The translations under genes and the position numbers were made by a program. A stretch of 14,603 nt of DNA from Deltaproteobacteria bacterium. Its GTDB lineage: Bacteria > Desulfobacterota > Syntrophia > Syntrophales > UBA5619. Below the pieces are notes generated by a model. That model did no database searches and was not told the DNA's origin. It saw nothing but the letters and a program-made list of their open reading frames with translations. The stretch lies in contig JAPLJW010000248.1 of NCBI GenBank assembly GCA_026388365.1, positions 1 through 14,603 of the forward strand, written 5' to 3'. Of the stretch, positions 14,302 through 14,603 are shown one piece after another; position 1 is the first letter of the stretch; each line of letters opens with the position of its first letter.

Positions 14302-14603
14302 TCAGGTGTGCGCCTCGTCCCAGTTCCGGCCGGCGGATATCTCCACACGAAGGGGTACGCGGAGCGTCAGCACCCCCTCCATCTCCTCCCGGACCAGGAC
14401 GATCACCCTCTCCTTCTCGAAAACAGGCGCCTCGAAGACCAGCTCGTCGTGGACCTGCATGATCATGGCGGCCGAGAGTCTCTCTTCCGCGAGACGCCGG
14501 AAGATCCGGACCATCGCGACTTTGATGAGATCCGCCGCCGTCCCCTGGATGGGGGCGTTGATCGCCATCCGCTCGGCAAACTGCCGGACCTGGGCCTGGG
14601 GGC
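14302..14603 (-). CDS. polA: DNA polymerase I, C-terminal end (partial)
   Basis: The last 99 codons of family A DNA polymerase I, entering from the right edge. Visible are QVRQFAERMAINAPIQGTAAD, interrupted here only by quotation limits, then LIKVAMVRI, and the polymerase motif C VHDELVFEAP with the catalytic Asp in HDE, followed by the family C-terminus ending GRNWDEAHT. The enzyme fills gaps in excision repair and replaces Okazaki primers. The gene continues beyond the window, so domains such as the 5' nuclease cannot be checked. The 204-base gap to the PAS gene on the same strand contains the palindromic repeat and no other gene. With endonuclease IV nearby it places two base-excision-repair genes in this arm. 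Confidence 0.96.
   Translation of the reverse strand, partial: PQAQVRQFAERMAINAPIQGTAADLIKVAMVRIFRRLAEERLSAAMIMQVHDELVFEAPVFEKERVIVLVREEMEGVLTLRVPLRVEISAGRNWDEAHT

Overview
The window looks like chromosomal DNA of an anaerobic Desulfobacterota-type bacterium (former Deltaproteobacteria, perhaps near the Syntrophia). This is inferred from GC-rich housekeeping arms, an ATP-cone start that resembles anaerobic ribonucleotide reductase, an iron-sulfur flavoprotein, a HemE/MtaA-like methyltransferase-family protein and PAS/GGDEF signalling. No 16S rRNA or other firm taxonomic marker is present.

Left arm (1-4110, GC-rich). Two leftward genes, an HD-domain nucleotide phosphohydrolase and the first codons of an ATP-cone protein (probably anaerobic ribonucleotide reductase), form a probable dNTP-metabolism operon. 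Divergent from them, behind a good sigma-70-like promoter, is a rightward pair: an SPFH protein with three C-terminal zinc ribbons, then a protein with two zinc ribbons and an internal duplication. A perfect palindrome sits between the pair, and an identical copy lies beside polA at the other end of the window.

Middle (about 4110-11000). A frameshifted fragment of a sigma-54 activator lies at the left, and an internally deleted AbrB-family membrane protein at the right. Between them five leftward genes have visibly lower GC: a HemE/MtaA-like protein overlapping an MFS transporter gene, two small exported cysteine-rich proteins that look like divergent paralogs, and a large serine-hydrolase lipoprotein. 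The debris on both sides and the base composition suggest an acquired or rearranged accessory block. The first two genes plausibly serve uptake and modification of one small molecule. The last three are all envelope or secreted proteins.

Right arm (11000-14603). An Isf-like iron-sulfur flavoprotein with its own promoter is followed, convergently, by endonuclease IV with all nine metal ligands intact. Next comes a PAS-PAS-GGDEF sensor gene split by a frameshift at the PAS/GGDEF junction, and then the C-terminus of DNA polymerase I, which runs off the window.

I see no CRISPR array, tRNA, rRNA or intact insertion sequence. The least explained parts are the exported cysteine-rich pair, the zinc-ribbon partner of the SPFH protein, and the HemE-like protein with an altered metal-site motif.
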